In this document: positions 11,601-23,346 of the stretch, piece by piece
How the letters are laid out: every line of letters starts with the position of its first letter
Position numbering within the stretch: position 1 is the stretch's first letter
Source: Klebsiella aerogenes KCTC 2190
Lineage (GTDB): Bacteria > Pseudomonadota > Gammaproteobacteria > Enterobacterales > Enterobacteriaceae
NCBI RefSeq assembly: GCF_000215745.1
Contig: NC_015663.1
Location: forward strand, 3,224,001 to 3,288,000
Reading direction: 5' to 3'
Length of the DNA stretch: 64,000 nucleotides
Program-made: the position numbers and the translations under genes
The notes under the pieces: generated by a model
What the model saw: only the letters and a program-made list of their open reading frames with translations
What the model was told of the DNA's origin: nothing
The model's database searches: none

Positions 11601-11641
11601 AGCAGCAGGCAGGAAATTGCCTGATACCTGGAGAGCCTTTC

Positions 11642-14600
11642 TTGAGCCAGGAATACACCGAAGACAAAGAAGTCAAACTAACGAAGCTAAGCAGCGGGCG
11701 CCGCGTTCTTGAGGCGTTACTCATCCTTTGCTCTCTTTTTGCCATCTGGCTGATGGCGGCATTACTGAGCTTTAATCCATCCGATCCCAGTTGGTCACAG
11801 ACCGCCTGGCATGAGCCTATCCATAATCTGGGCGGCATGCCCGGCGCGTGGCTGGCGGACACGTTATTTTTCATCTTTGGCGTAATGGCCTACACCATCC
11901 CCGTGATCATCATCGGCGGCTGCTGGTTTGCATGGCGTCATCAGGAAAATGACGAGTATGTCGATTACTTCGCTGTTTCGTTGCGCCTGATCGGCGCGCT
12001 GGCGCTGATCCTCACCTCCTGCGGCCTGGCGGCAATTAACGCCGACGATATCTGGTACTTTGCCTCCGGCGGCGTCATTGGCAGCCTGCTTAGCACCACC
12101 TTACAACCCTTGCTGCACAGCAGCGGCGGCACTATCGCCTTGCTCTGTATCTGGGCCGCGGGTTTAACGCTGTTTACCGGCTGGTCATGGGTCAGCATTG
12201 CCGAGAAACTCGGCGGCGCAATCCTTTCTATTCTGACCTTTGCCAGTAATCGTACCCGTCGGGACGATACCTGGGTTGATGAAGGGGAATATGAAGATGA
12301 TGAATATGAAGATGAAGAAGACGACGATACCGCACAGCCGCGGGAATCGCGTCGCGCCCGCATCTTACGCAGCGCGCTAGCGCGTCGTAAGCGTCTGGCG
12401 GAAAAGTTCGCCAACCCGATGGGGCGTAAAACCGATGCCGCGCTGTTCTCCGGTAAACGTATGGATGATGCGGAAGCAGTACAATACAGCGCCAGCGGCG
12501 CGCCTGTCGCTGCGGATGATGTCCTGTTCTCAGGCGCCAGCGCCGCGCGTCCTGGCGATTTAGACCCTTACGATCCGCTACTGAACGGCCATACGGTGGC
12601 CGACCCGATCGGCGCCGCCTCCGCCGCTGTCGTTGCGCCGCAGGCATGGGCGGAGCAGGGGACAGGTCAGGCATACCAACCGGAGGCCGCTCACCTGCAA
12701 CCACCGGTGTATCAGCCTGAATATGCGCCGCAGCAGCCGCCGGTTTATCAACCGGAAGCCGCGCATCCTCAGCAGCCGGCGTATCAGCCTGAGTATGCGC
12801 CGCAGCAGCCGCCGGTTTATCAACCGGAATCCGCGCATCCGCAGCAGCCAGTGTATCAGCCGGAATACGCGCCGCAGCAGCAGCCGGTTTACCAGCCGGA
12901 AGCCGCGCATCCACAGCAGCCAGCGTATCAGCCTGAGTATGCGCCGCAGCAGCCGCCGGTTTATCAGCCGGAAGCCGCGCATCCACAGCAGCCGGCGTAT
13001 CAGCCTCAGTATGCGCCGCAGCAGCCGCCGGTTTACCAGCCGGAAGCCGCGCATCCACAACAGCCTGTGTATCAGCCTGAGTATGCGCCGCAGCAGCCAC
13101 CGGTTTACCAGCCGGAATCCGCGCATCCGCAGCAGCCGATATACCAGCCTGAACCGGCTGTTCAACAACCTGTTTATCATCAGGAACCGGCGCCAGCCGC
13201 TGAGCCTGAGACTCCTCAGGAAGAAACTAAACGCCCGCCGATGTACTACTTCGAGGAAGTCGAAGAGAAGCGCGCGCGCGAGCGTGAGTTGCTGGAATCC
13301 TGGTATCAGCCAATCCCTGAACCGGCGAGCCCGGTGGCGACCAAACCGATCACCACCCCGGCTGCCCCATCCAAACCGTCAGTTGATGCCGCCGCCGTGA
13401 CGGCCGTCGCCGCAGGCGTTCATCAGGCCACCACTTCTGGCAGCGCAGCCGCAGCCGCCTCAGTGGCGTCAACCGCCGCTGACGCAGCGCCAGTTTTCAG
13501 CCCGGCATCCAGCGGCCCGCGGGTACAGGTAAAAGAAGGCATTGGTCCGAAATTGCCGCGTCCGAATCGCGTCCGTGTGCCGACGCGTCGGGAGCTTGCT
13601 TCCTATGGCATTAAGCTGCCGTCTCAGCGTATTGCTGAAGAGCGCGCGCGTCGGGCCGAGCTTGAACATCATTACGATAATGAGCCGCTGAGCGACGAAG
13701 AAGCCGATGCGTTGGAACAGGACGAGCTGGCGCGTCAGTTTGCCGCTACCCAGCAACAGCGCTATGGCGAGTCCTGGGAATCCGAAAGCGATGAGCAGGA
13801 CGAAGACGCTGCCGCTGAAGCCGAACTGGCGCGCCAGTTTGCCGCGACCCAGCAGCAGCGCTATGCCAGCGAGCAGCCGCCGGGAGCCAATCCCTTCTCA
13901 CCGGCGGACTATGAGTTCTCGCCGATGAAAACGCTGGTCAATGATGGTCCAAGCGAGCCGTTGTTTACGCCGACGCCGGAAGTGCAGCCCCAGCAACCGG
14001 CTCAGCATTATCAACAACCGGCAGCCGCGCCACAGCAGGGTTATCAACCTGCGCAGCCGCCCGTACACCATCAGCCGGTAGCTCCGCAACCGCAGGCTTA
14101 TCAACCTGCGCAGCAGCCAATGCAGCAACAACAGCCGGTTGCTCAGCAGCCCGCGCCGTCGCCGCAGGATAGCCTTATTCATCCGCTACTGATGCGTAAT
14201 GGCGACAGCCGTCCGCTGCAAAGACCAACAACGCCGCTGCCGTCGCTGGATCTCTTGACGCCACCGCCGAGCGAAGTTGAACCTGTTGATACCTTTGCGC
14301 TTGAGCAGATGGCGCGTCTGGTCGAAGCGCGTCTCGCCGATTTCCGCATTAAAGCGGATGTGGTGAACTACTCGCCGGGTCCGGTGATCACTCGTTTCGA
14401 GCTGAACCTCGCGCCGGGGGTGAAGGCCGCGCGTATCTCTAACCTGTCGCGCGACCTTGCGCGTTCGCTGTCGACCGTGGCGGTGCGTGTGGTGGAAGTT
14501 ATTCCGGGTAAACCTTACGTTGGCCTGGAATTACCGAACAAAAAACGCCAGACCGTATACCTGCGCGAAGTGCTCGATTGTCCGAAATTCCGCGAGAACC

Positions 14601-15709
14601 CATCGCCGCTTACCGTGGTGCTGGGCAAAGATATCGCCGGCGATCCGGTGGTGGCCGATCTGGCGAAAATGCCGCATCTGCTGGTTGCCGGTACCACTGG
14701 TTCGGGTAAATCGGTCGGCGTGAACGCCATGATCCTCAGCATGCTCTATAAGGCGCAGCCGGAAGACGTTCGTTTCATCATGATCGACCCGAAAATGCTT
14801 GAGCTGTCGGTGTACGAAGGTATCCCGCATCTGCTGACGGAAGTGGTCACCGACATGAAAGACGCCGCCAATGCGCTGCGCTGGAGCGTCAATGAAATGG
14901 AGCGCCGTTATAAGCTGATGTCGGCGCTGGGCGTGCGTAATCTGGCGGGCTACAACGAGAAGATCGCTGAGGCCGCACGCATGGGACGCCCGATCCCGGA
15001 TCCTTACTGGAAACCGGGCGACAGTATGGACGCCGTGCATCCGGTGCTGGAAAAACTGCCGTACATCGTGGTGCTGGTGGATGAATTCGCCGATCTGATG
15101 ATGACCGTCGGTAAGAAGGTGGAAGAACTGATTGCGCGTCTGGCGCAGAAAGCGCGCGCGGCGGGCATTCACCTGGTGCTGGCGACCCAGCGTCCGTCGG
15201 TTGACGTGATTACCGGTCTTATCAAGGCCAACATTCCGACGCGTATCGCCTTCACCGTATCGAGCAAGATTGACTCGCGTACCATCCTTGACCAGGGGGG
15301 CGCAGAATCGCTGCTGGGCATGGGGGATATGCTCTATTCCGGGCCGAACTCCACGATGCCGGTTCGCGTCCATGGCGCGTTTGTCCGTGACCAGGAAGTA
15401 CACGCCGTGGTGCAGGACTGGAAAGCGCGCGGTCGTCCGCAGTATGTTGACGGTATTACCTCTGATAGCGAAAGCGAAGGCGGTGGTGGCGGCTTTGATG
15501 GCGGGGAAGAGCTGGATCCGCTGTTCGATCAGGCGGTCAACTTCGTAACCGAGAAGCGCAAAGCCTCGATCTCGGGGGTGCAGCGTCAGTTCCGTATCGG
15601 TTATAACCGCGCGGCGCGTATCATTGAGCAGATGGAAGCTCAGGGGATCGTCAGCGAGCAAGGCCATAACGGTAACCGTGAAGTCCTGGCACCGCCGCCC
15701 TTCGAGTAA
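11642..15709 (+). CDS. ftsK: FtsK, septal DNA translocase
   Basis: A 1355-aa protein (E. coli 1329) starting at TTG, as in E. coli, after GGAGAG. About 200 N-terminal residues carry four membrane helices that anchor it at the septum. A very long acidic, Pro/Gln-rich linker follows, then the RecA-like motor with Walker A GTTGSGKS (residues 1017-1024) and [13 protein letters not shown]. The C-terminal gamma winged helix ([22 protein letters not shown]) reads KOPS sequences and activates XerD at dif. The linker holds thirteen 12-residue repeats (345-500). A second short duplication, [16 protein letters not shown] / [16 protein letters not shown], lies near 700-740. The motor has DQGGAES where the E. 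coli protein, as recalled, has DQAGAES. Confidence 0.97.
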   Translation: MSQEYTEDKEVKLTKLSSGRRVLEALLILCSLFAIWLMAALLSFNPSDPSWSQTAWHEPIHNLGGMPGAWLADTLFFIFGVMAYTIPVIIIGGCWFAWRHQENDEYVDYFAVSLRLIGALALILTSCGLAAINADDIWYFASGGVIGSLLSTTLQPLLHSSGGTIALLCIWAAGLTLFTGWSWVSIAEKLGGAILSILTFASNRTRRDDTWVDEGEYEDDEYEDEEDDDTAQPRESRRARILRSALARRKRLAEKFANPMGRKTDAALFSGKRMDDAEAVQYSASGAPVAADDVLFSGASAARPGDLDPYDPLLNGHTVADPIGAASAAVVAPQAWAEQGTGQAYQPEAAHLQPPVYQPEYAPQQPPVYQPEAAHPQQPAYQPEYAPQQPPVYQPESAHPQQPVYQPEYAPQQQPVYQPEAAHPQQPAYQPEYAPQQPPVYQPEAAHPQQPAYQPQYAPQQPPVYQPEAAHPQQPVYQPEYAPQQPPVYQPESAHPQQPIYQPEPAVQQPVYHQEPAPAAEPETPQEETKRPPMYYFEEVEEKRARERELLESWYQPIPEPASPVATKPITTPAAPSKPSVDAAAVTAVAAGVHQATTSGSAAAAASVASTAADAAPVFSPASSGPRVQVKEGIGPKLPRPNRVRVPTRRELASYGIKLPSQRIAEERARRAELEHHYDNEPLSDEEADALEQDELARQFAATQQQRYGESWESESDEQDEDAAAEAELARQFAATQQQRYASEQPPGANPFSPADYEFSPMKTLVNDGPSEPLFTPTPEVQPQQPAQHYQQPAAAPQQGYQPAQPPVHHQPVAPQPQAYQPAQQPMQQQQPVAQQPAPSPQDSLIHPLLMRNGDSRPLQRPTTPLPSLDLLTPPPSEVEPVDTFALEQMARLVEARLADFRIKADVVNYSPGPVITRFELNLAPGVKAARISNLSRDLARSLSTVAVRVVEVIPGKPYVGLELPNKKRQTVYLREVLDCPKFRENPSPLTVVLGKDIAGDPVVADLAKMPHLLVAGTTGSGKSVGVNAMILSMLYKAQPEDVRFIMIDPKMLELSVYEGIPHLLTEVVTDMKDAANALRWSVNEMERRYKLMSALGVRNLAGYNEKIAEAARMGRPIPDPYWKPGDSMDAVHPVLEKLPYIVVLVDEFADLMMTVGKKVEELIARLAQKARAAGIHLVLATQRPSVDVITGLIKANIPTRIAFTVSSKIDSRTILDQGGAESLLGMGDMLYSGPNSTMPVRVHGAFVRDQEVHAVVQDWKARGRPQYVDGITSDSESEGGGGGFDGGEELDPLFDQAVNFVTEKRKASISGVQRQFRIGYNRAARIIEQMEAQGIVSEQGHNGNREVLAPPPFE
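12674..13174 (+). repeat. Tandem 36-nt repeats in the ftsK linker
   Basis: Thirteen consecutive in-frame 36-nt units, 12674-13141, plus one degenerate unit. They alternate between two forms, [12 protein letters not shown] and [12 protein letters not shown], so the higher-order unit is 72 nt (24 residues). Every unit starts with YQP. The unit differs from the repeats in the E. coli FtsK linker, which suggests lineage-specific expansion. Confidence 0.95.
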
Positions 15710-15739
15710 GTGCAAAGTTCGGTAAATAAGCGCAAAATC

Positions 15740-15809
15740 AGCCTGTTCTGCTATTCCGTTGCTCTCAACGGCTCTACAGTAGGGACAGAACAGGCTCCCG
15801 CGTCGGGAG
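15740..15809 (+). repeat. Nested inverted repeats between ftsK and lolA
   Basis: An 11-bp inverted repeat AGCCTGTTCTG/CAGAACAGGCT (15740-15750 with 15786-15796) encloses a 6-bp hairpin CCGTTG/CAACGG (15756-15761 with 15766-15771). A third hairpin CTCCCG/CGGGAG (15795-15800 with 15804-15809) shares two bases with the outer stem, so the two cannot form fully together. There is no U-run. Confidence 0.75.
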
Positions 15810-15831
15810 TGACGCACAATAAGGATCAACA

Positions 15832-16443
15832 ATGAAGAAACTTGCCATCACCTGTGCATTATTGTCTGGCTTCGTGGTAAGCCAGGTTTGGGCAGACGCT
15901 GCCGGCGACTTAAAAAGCCGTCTGGATAAAGTCAGCAGCTTCCATGCCAGCTTCACTCAGAAAGTGACCGACGCAAGCGGTAATGCCGTGCAGGACGGGC
16001 AGGGCGATTTGTGGGTGAAACGCCCGAATCTGTTCAACTGGCATATGACCCAGCCGGATGAAAGTATTCTGGTATCGGATGGGAAAACGCTGTGGTTCTA
16101 TAATCCGTTTGTGGAGCAGGCAACCGCGACCTGGCTGAAAAACGCGACCAGTAACACGCCGTTCATGCTGATCGCCCGCAACCAGTCAGCGGACTGGCAG
16201 CAATACAACATCAAACAAAACGGCGATGATTTTGTGCTGACGCCGAAAAGCGGTAACGGCAACCTCAAGCAGTTCACAATCAATGTGGGCCGTGACGGTA
16301 CTATCCATCAGTTCAGCGCCGTTGAGCAAGACGACCAGCGCAGCAGCTATCAGCTGAAGTCGCAGCAGAATGGCGCCGTCGATGCATCTAAGTTCACTTT
16401 TACGCCGCCGCAAGGGGTGACGGTGGACGATCAACGTAAGTAG
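15832..16443 (+). CDS. lolA: LolA, periplasmic lipoprotein carrier
   Basis: A 203-aa protein with a cleavable signal peptide ending after VSQVWA (residue 21). The mature part is the half-barrel that accepts lipoproteins from LolCDE in the inner membrane and hands them to LolB in the outer membrane. Length and sequence match E. coli LolA (N-terminus [20 protein letters not shown]). AAGGAT precedes the ATG. rarA begins 8 nt after the stop, so the two are cotranscribed. Confidence 0.97.
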   Translation: MKKLAITCALLSGFVVSQVWADAAGDLKSRLDKVSSFHASFTQKVTDASGNAVQDGQGDLWVKRPNLFNWHMTQPDESILVSDGKTLWFYNPFVEQATATWLKNATSNTPFMLIARNQSADWQQYNIKQNGDDFVLTPKSGNGNLKQFTINVGRDGTIHQFSAVEQDDQRSSYQLKSQQNGAVDASKFTFTPPQGVTVDDQRK

Positions 16444-16451
16444 AGGCGAAT

Positions 16452-17795
16452 GTGAGCAACTTTTCGCTCGATTTTTCCGATAATGCATTTCAACCTCTGG
16501 CCGCCCGTATGCGGCCAGAAAATTTAGCGCAGTACATTGGCCAGCAGCACCTGCTGGCGCCGGGTAAACCGCTGCCGCGGGCGATTGAGGCAGGGCATCT
16601 GCACTCGATGATCCTGTGGGGGCCGCCGGGCACGGGTAAAACTACCCTTGCGGAAGTGATCGCTCGCTACGCCAATGCTGATGTCGAGCGTATCTCGGCT
16701 GTTACATCTGGCGTCAAAGAGATCCGCGAAGCTATAGAACGTGCGCGGCAAAATCGCAACGCTGGTCGACGCACTATCCTGTTTGTTGATGAAGTGCATC
16801 GTTTTAATAAAAGTCAGCAGGATGCCTTTCTACCGCACATCGAAGACGGCACTATTACTTTTATTGGCGCGACGACCGAAAACCCGTCATTTGAACTTAA
16901 TTCCGCTTTGCTCTCCCGCGCTCGCGTCTACTTGCTCAAATCATTGACCACGGACGATATCGAGCAGGTGCTCAACCAGGCGATGAGCGATAAAGCGCGA
17001 GGCTACGGTGGGCAAGATATTATCCTGCCGGATGAAACCCGCAAGGCGATTGCCGAGCTGGTCAACGGCGATGCGCGCCGGGCGTTGAACACGCTGGAAA
17101 TGATGGCCGATATGGCTGAAAACGACGATTCGGGCAAGCGAGTGCTGAGAGCGGAACTGCTTACCGAAATTGCCGGCGAGCGTAGCGCGCGTTTTGATAA
17201 TAAAGGCGACCGTTTTTACGATCTTATATCCGCGTTACATAAGTCCGTGCGCGGTAGCGCGCCGGATGCGGCGCTGTACTGGTACGCACGGATTATTACC
17301 GCAGGCGGCGATCCGTTGTATGTTGCTCGCCGTTGTCTGGCTATCGCGTCTGAGGATGTCGGCAACGCCGATCCTCGCGCCATGCAGGTAGCCATTTCCG
17401 CGTGGGATTGTTTTACTCGCGTTGGGCCGGCGGAAGGTGAGCGGGCTATCGCTCAGGCGATTGTTTATCTGGCCTGTGCGCCGAAGAGCAACGCGGTCTA
17501 CACCGCCTTTAAGGCCGCGCTGGCCGATGCCCGCGATCGCCCTGATTACGACGTGCCGGTACATTTACGCAATGCGCCGACCAAACTCATGAAAGAAATG
17601 GGCTATGGCCAGGAGTACCGCTACGCGCACGATGAACCTAACGCCTACGCCGCTGGCGAGCAGTATTTCCCGCAGGAAATGGCGCAAACGCGCTATTATC
17701 AGCCAACAAACAGGGGGCTCGAGGGCAAAATCGCTGAAAAGCTCGCCTGGCTTGCCGAACTGGATCAAAATAGCCAGATAAAACGCTACCGCTAA
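16452..17795 (+). CDS. rarA: RarA (MgsA), AAA+ replication-associated recombination protein
   Basis: A 447-aa clamp-loader-like ATPase starting at GTG shortly after AGAGG. It has Walker A GPPGTGKT near residue 57-64, Walker [12 protein letters not shown] and a C-terminal tetramerisation domain. RarA acts at stalled replication forks with SSB and is the bacterial relative of yeast Mgs1 and human WRNIP1. It lies 8 nt after lolA; serS follows. Confidence 0.95.
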   Translation: MSNFSLDFSDNAFQPLAARMRPENLAQYIGQQHLLAPGKPLPRAIEAGHLHSMILWGPPGTGKTTLAEVIARYANADVERISAVTSGVKEIREAIERARQNRNAGRRTILFVDEVHRFNKSQQDAFLPHIEDGTITFIGATTENPSFELNSALLSRARVYLLKSLTTDDIEQVLNQAMSDKARGYGGQDIILPDETRKAIAELVNGDARRALNTLEMMADMAENDDSGKRVLRAELLTEIAGERSARFDNKGDRFYDLISALHKSVRGSAPDAALYWYARIITAGGDPLYVARRCLAIASEDVGNADPRAMQVAISAWDCFTRVGPAEGERAIAQAIVYLACAPKSNAVYTAFKAALADARDRPDYDVPVHLRNAPTKLMKEMGYGQEYRYAHDEPNAYAAGEQYFPQEMAQTRYYQPTNRGLEGKIAEKLAWLAELDQNSQIKRYR

Positions 17796-17812
17796 TTGTG
17801 GCGTTGCGGTAA

Positions 17813-19180
<1,368 letters not shown>

Positions 19181-19200
19181 TCTTTTCTGCTCTTTCCTTA

Positions 19201-19226
19201 AAAGCGCCTGCGGGCGCTTTTTTTAT
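19201..19226 (+). terminator. serS terminator
   Basis: A stem AAAAGCGCC/GGCGCTTTT (19201-19209 with 19214-19222, loop TGCG) running into a T tract. Confidence 0.9.
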
Positions 19227-19234
19227 ATCCTTAT

Positions 19235-19282
19235 TGATACCGGGCAATAATCCATTCAGTGAATCCGGTGATACTCCCTTTG
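19235..19282 (+). promoter_or_regulatory. FNR-dependent dmsA promoter
   Basis: TTGATACCGGGCAA (19235-19248) matches the FNR consensus in the left half and partly in the right. It closely resembles the E. coli dmsA site. GATACT (19270-19275) is a plausible -10, so transcription would start near 19282-19283, placing the FNR site at about -41.5 (class II activation). The start and the E. coli comparison are from memory and spacing. Confidence 0.7.
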
Positions 19283-19374
19283 GATTAATACAGCATAAAA
19301 AGCCAATAAAATCCGATATATATAAAATTATATAACGATTGTCAGCTTATTGTGAGCAACCAAAGCGAGTATCT

Positions 19375-19432
19375 ATGAAAATCAAAGCCCCCGATTGCTT
19401 TACTGGCTGCCGAAGTTAGCCGACGTGGTTTA
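19375..19432 (+). other. dmsA: Frameshifted 5' end of dmsA (start codon and twin-arginine signal out of phase)
   Basis: The ATG at 19375 reads M-K-I-K-A-P-D and then hits TAG at 19417. If one T of the pair at 19395-19396 is removed, the frame becomes MKIKAPD-ALLAAEVSRRGL and runs straight into the long dmsA frame, matching the E. coli leader MKTKIPDAVLAAEVSRRGLVK. The twin-arginine motif SRRGL is thus encoded (19418-19432) but not reachable from this ATG. A sequencing or assembly error cannot be excluded. Confidence 0.8.
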
Positions 19433-21814
19433 ATGAAAACCACGGCGATAGGCGGCCTGGCGATGGCCAGCAACGCATTGACCTTGCCCTTCACGCGTAT
19501 TGCGCACGCCGCTGATACGCTGGCGCCAGTGAGTGAGAAAGTGGTCTGGAGCGCCTGCACCGTAAACTGCGGCAGCCGCTGTCCGCTGCGCATGCACGTG
19601 GTTGATGGTGCGATTAAGTACGTAGAAACCGATAATACCGGCGATGATAACTACGACGGTCTGCATCAGGTTCGCGCCTGTCTGCGAGGCCGCTCTATGC
19701 GCCGTCGGGTCTATAACCCTGACCGGCTGAAATATCCGATGAAGCGCGTCGGCAAACGCGGTGAAGGAAAATTCGAACAAATTAGCTGGGAAGAGGCGTT
19801 CGACACTATCGCCAGCAATATGCAGCGCCTGATTAAAGATTATGGCAACGAATCTATCTATCTGAACTACGGAACCGGTACGCTCGGCGGGACTCTGACT
19901 CGTTCCTGGCCGCCAGGAAAAACGCTGATTGCTCGTCTGATGAACTGCTGCGGCGGCTATCTCAATCATTATGGCGACTATTCATCGGCGCAGATTGCGG
20001 CTGGTTTGAATTACACCTATGGCGGTTGGGCCGATGGCAATAGCCCGTCGGATATCGAAAACAGTCAGTTGGTGGTGCTGTTTGGCAATAACCCTGGCGA
20101 AACGCGCATGAGCGGCGGCGGGGTGACTTACTACCTTGAGCAGGCGCGGCAGAAATCCAATGCCCGCATGATCATTATCGATCCGCGTTATACCGACACC
20201 GGCGCCGGGCGTGAAGATGAATGGATCCCGATTCGACCGGGAACCGACGCGGCGCTCATTTCAGCGCTGGCTTGGGTGATGATTACTGAAAATCTGGTCG
20301 ATCAGCCCTTCCTCGATAAATACTGCGTCGGCTACGACGAGAAAACCCTGCCTGCCGATGCGCCGGCGAATGGACATTATAAAGCTTACATCCTTGGCCA
20401 GGGTTCCGACGGTATCGCTAAAACGCCGGAGTGGGCATCCACCATTACCGGGATCCCGCGTGAGCGCATTGTGAAGCTGGCTCGCGAGATAGCGACGGCG
20501 AAACCGGCGTATATCAGCCAGGGGTGGGGGCCTCAGCGTCACGCCAACGGCGAAATCGCCACCCGCGCCATCTCCATGCTCGCCATTCTGACCGGCAACG
20601 TTGGGATCAATGGCGGCAATAGCGGCGCGCGTGAAGGTTCATATAGCCTGCCGTTCGAGCGCATGCCGACGCTGGAAAACCCGGTAGAGACCAGCATCTC
20701 TATGTTTATGTGGACCGACGCGATTGAACGTGGTCCGGAAATGACCGCGCTGCGTGATGGCGTACGCGGCAAAGATAAGCTCGACGTGCCGATCAAGATG
20801 ATCTGGAACTACGCGGGGAACTGCCTTATCAACCAACACTCCGAGATCAACCGCACCCACGAAATCCTGCAGGACGATAAGAAGTGCGAAATGATCGTGG
20901 TCATCGACTGCCACATGACGTCGTCTGCGAAATACGCCGATATTCTGCTGCCGGACTGTACCGCCTCTGAGCAGATGGACTTCGCGCTGGACGCCTCCTG
21001 CGGCAATATGTCCTATGTGATCTTTGCCGACCAGGCAATCAAACCGCGTTTCGAATGCAAAACCATCTATGAGATGACCACCGAGTTGGCGAAACGCATG
21101 GGGGTAGCGGAGAAGTTTACCGAAGGCCGGACTCAGGAAGGCTGGATGCGCTATTTGTATGAGCAGTCGCGTAAAGCGATTCCCGAACTGCCGGATTTCG
21201 ATACTTTCCGCCAGCAGGGCATCTTCAAGCAGCGTGACCCGCAAGGTCATCATGTGGCGTATAAAGCCTTCCGTGACGATCCGCAGGCCAACCCACTGAC
21301 CACGCCATCGGGCAAAATCGAGATCTATTCCCAGGAGCTCGCTAAAATCGCCGCGACCTGGGAGCTGCCGGAAGGCGATGTCATCGATCCGCTGCCGATC
21401 TACACTCCTGGGTTTGAAAATTACAATGATCCGTTGACTGCTAAATATCCGTTACAGCTGACGGGATTCCACTACAAGTCTCGCGTCCACTCAACTTATG
21501 GCAACGTTGATGTCCTGCAGGCAGCCTGCCGTCAGGAGATGTGGATTAACCCGATCGATGCGCACAAACGCGGCATCGCCAACGGCGATCGCATTCGCAT
21601 TTTCAACGACCGCGGCGAAGTCCATATCGAAGCGAAAGTGACGCCGCGTATGATGCCGGGCGTTGTCGCGTTGGGCGAGGGCGCCTGGTATAACCCGGAC
21701 GCCTCACGCGTGGATCAGGCCGGCAGCATTAACGTGCTGACCACCCAACGTCCGTCGCCGTTGGCGAAAGGCAACCCATCGCATACCAACCTCGTCCAGG
21801 TTGAAAAGCTGTAA
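19433..21814 (+). CDS. dmsA: DmsA, DMSO reductase molybdopterin catalytic subunit (5' frameshift)
   Basis: The intact frame gives 793 residues; with the frameshifted leader it would be about 812 (E. coli 814). It has the N-terminal Cys group of the FS0 4Fe-4S cluster (CTVNCGSRC), and the GDYSSA motif whose Ser ligates molybdenum. The C-terminal dinucleotide-binding domain ends PSHTNLVQVEKL. DmsA reduces DMSO and amine N-oxides on the outer face of the inner membrane, fed with electrons by DmsB and DmsC from menaquinol. If translation truly began at 19433, the protein would lack its Tat signal and should not be exported. Reinitiation, or a base error upstream, would restore function. dmsB follows after 10 nt. 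Confidence 0.9.
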   Translation: MKTTAIGGLAMASNALTLPFTRIAHAADTLAPVSEKVVWSACTVNCGSRCPLRMHVVDGAIKYVETDNTGDDNYDGLHQVRACLRGRSMRRRVYNPDRLKYPMKRVGKRGEGKFEQISWEEAFDTIASNMQRLIKDYGNESIYLNYGTGTLGGTLTRSWPPGKTLIARLMNCCGGYLNHYGDYSSAQIAAGLNYTYGGWADGNSPSDIENSQLVVLFGNNPGETRMSGGGVTYYLEQARQKSNARMIIIDPRYTDTGAGREDEWIPIRPGTDAALISALAWVMITENLVDQPFLDKYCVGYDEKTLPADAPANGHYKAYILGQGSDGIAKTPEWASTITGIPRERIVKLAREIATAKPAYISQGWGPQRHANGEIATRAISMLAILTGNVGINGGNSGAREGSYSLPFERMPTLENPVETSISMFMWTDAIERGPEMTALRDGVRGKDKLDVPIKMIWNYAGNCLINQHSEINRTHEILQDDKKCEMIVVIDCHMTSSAKYADILLPDCTASEQMDFALDASCGNMSYVIFADQAIKPRFECKTIYEMTTELAKRMGVAEKFTEGRTQEGWMRYLYEQSRKAIPELPDFDTFRQQGIFKQRDPQGHHVAYKAFRDDPQANPLTTPSGKIEIYSQELAKIAATWELPEGDVIDPLPIYTPGFENYNDPLTAKYPLQLTGFHYKSRVHSTYGNVDVLQAACRQEMWINPIDAHKRGIANGDRIRIFNDRGEVHIEAKVTPRMMPGVVALGEGAWYNPDASRVDQAGSINVLTTQRPSPLAKGNPSHTNLVQVEKL

Positions 21815-21824
21815 GGAGTAACCG

Positions 21825-22442
21825 ATGACAACTCAGTATGGATTTTTTATCGATTCCGCCCGTTGCACCGGTTGCAAAACCTGCGAGCTGGCCTGTAAAG
21901 ACTACAAGAACCTGACGCCGGACGTCAGCTTCCGTCGTATCTATGAATATGCCGGCGGCGACTGGCAGGAGAACAACGGCGTCTGGAATCAGAACGTTTT
22001 TGCCTACTACCTTTCCATCGCCTGTAACCACTGCGAAGACCCGGCGTGCACCAAGGTCTGCCCAAGTGGGGCGATGCACAAGCGCGAAGATGGTTTTGTG
22101 GTGGTCAATGAAGAGGTGTGCATTGGCTGTCGCTACTGCCATATGGCCTGCCCGTATGGCGCGCCGCAGTACAACGCCGCTAAAGGGCATATGACCAAAT
22201 GCGACGGCTGTCACGAGCGTGTGGCACAAGGCAAGAAACCGATTTGCGTCGAGTCCTGCCCGCTGCGGGCGCTGGACTTCGGGCCGATTGCCGAACTGCG
22301 TGAAAAGCACGGCCAACTGGCCGCCGTGGCGCCGCTGCCGTCGGCGCACTTCACCAGGCCGAGCATTGTGATAAAACCAAACGCCAACAGCCGTCCGTGC
22401 GGCGATACCACCGGCTATCTGGCCAATCCGAAGGAGGTCTAA
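21825..22442 (+). CDS. dmsB: DmsB, iron-sulfur electron transfer subunit of DMSO reductase
   Basis: A 205-aa ferredoxin-like protein with four cysteine groups, enough for four 4Fe-4S clusters: CTGCKTCELAC, CNHCEDPACTKVC, CIGCRYCHMAC and CDGCH...CVESC. It passes electrons from DmsC-bound menaquinol to DmsA. It has no signal of its own and is carried out by the Tat signal of DmsA, so the dmsA frameshift matters for it too. AAGGAG lies before the ATG, and dmsC starts 1 nt after the stop. Confidence 0.97.
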   Translation: MTTQYGFFIDSARCTGCKTCELACKDYKNLTPDVSFRRIYEYAGGDWQENNGVWNQNVFAYYLSIACNHCEDPACTKVCPSGAMHKREDGFVVVNEEVCIGCRYCHMACPYGAPQYNAAKGHMTKCDGCHERVAQGKKPICVESCPLRALDFGPIAELREKHGQLAAVAPLPSAHFTRPSIVIKPNANSRPCGDTTGYLANPKEV

Positions 22443-22443
22443 A

Positions 22444-23307
22444 ATGGGAAATGGATGGCATGAATGGCCGCTGATGATTTTCACGGTCTTCGGTCAATGC
22501 GTCGCCGGGGGCTTTATCGTTCTCGCGCTGGCGTTGATGAAGGGCGAACTTTCGCGCGAGCAGCAGCGGCGGGTGATAATGAGCATGTTTGGGCTATGGG
22601 TGTTAATGGGGATCGGTTTTATCGCCTCCACCATGCACCTTGGTTCGCCAATGCGTGCGTTTAATTCGCTGAACCGCGTTGGCGCATCCTCTTTAAGCAA
22701 TGAAATAGCCAGCGGCGCGCTTTTCTTCGCCGTCGGCGGGATTGGCTGGCTGCTGACGGTGGTAAATAAACTTCCGTCTGGGCTGCGTAATTTGTGGCTG
22801 GTCGTCACCATGATCCTCGGCGTCATCTTTGTCTGGATGATGATCCGCGTATATAACACTATTGATACCGTACCCACCTGGTACACCATCTGGACACCGC
22901 TCAACTTCTTCCTGACCCTGTTTATCGGCGGGCCGCTGTTGGGTTACCTGCTGCTACGTGTCGCGGGTGTGGACGGTTGGGCGATGCGTTTATTGCCGGT
23001 GATCATGCTGGTGGCGTTGGTGATTAGCGTGACCGTCGCGCTGATTCAGGGCAGCGAGTTGGCGACGATCCATAGTTCAATCCAACAGGCCTCGGCGCTG
23101 GTGCCGAATTATGGTTCATTAATGGCATGGCGGACGGTAGCGTTAGTGCTGGCGTTGGTCTGCTGGATTGTACCGCAGCTTAAAGGTTATCAACCCGCAT
23201 TGCCGCTGCTGGGGTTGGCGTTTGTGCTGGTGCTGGTCGGCGAGATGATTGGCCGCGGCGTATTCTATGGTCTGCATATGACCGTCGGTATGGCTATCGC
23301 CAGTTAA
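22444..23307 (+). CDS. dmsC: DmsC, membrane anchor subunit of DMSO reductase
   Basis: A 287-aa integral membrane protein with about eight helices that anchors DmsAB and oxidises menaquinol. Length equals the E. coli protein. It starts MGNGWHEWPLMIFTVFGQC, right after AAGGAGG. It is the last gene of the dms operon. Confidence 0.96.
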   Translation: MGNGWHEWPLMIFTVFGQCVAGGFIVLALALMKGELSREQQRRVIMSMFGLWVLMGIGFIASTMHLGSPMRAFNSLNRVGASSLSNEIASGALFFAVGGIGWLLTVVNKLPSGLRNLWLVVTMILGVIFVWMMIRVYNTIDTVPTWYTIWTPLNFFLTLFIGGPLLGYLLLRVAGVDGWAMRLLPVIMLVALVISVTVALIQGSELATIHSSIQQASALVPNYGSLMAWRTVALVLALVCWIVPQLKGYQPALPLLGLAFVLVLVGEMIGRGVFYGLHMTVGMAIAS

Positions 23308-23315
23308 TAACGTGA

Positions 23316-23346
23316 AATCACGCCGGAAGCCTATTCCGGCGTGATT
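23316..23346 (+). terminator. Hairpin after dmsC
   Basis: A perfect 13-bp stem AATCACGCCGGAA/TTCCGGCGTGATT (23316-23328 with 23334-23346). It lies 8 nt after the dmsC stop but is followed by A residues rather than a U tract, so it may stabilise the 3' end more than terminate. Confidence 0.6.

Noticed and set aside
12674..13141. Regular repeats considered as a CRISPR array
   Set aside because: There are no unique spacers, the units are contiguous and in frame, and they encode the FtsK linker.
12228..13180. Open frames with internal repeats on the minus strand across the ftsK linker
   Set aside because: They only mirror the ftsK tandem repeats; the sense frame encodes the full conserved FtsK.
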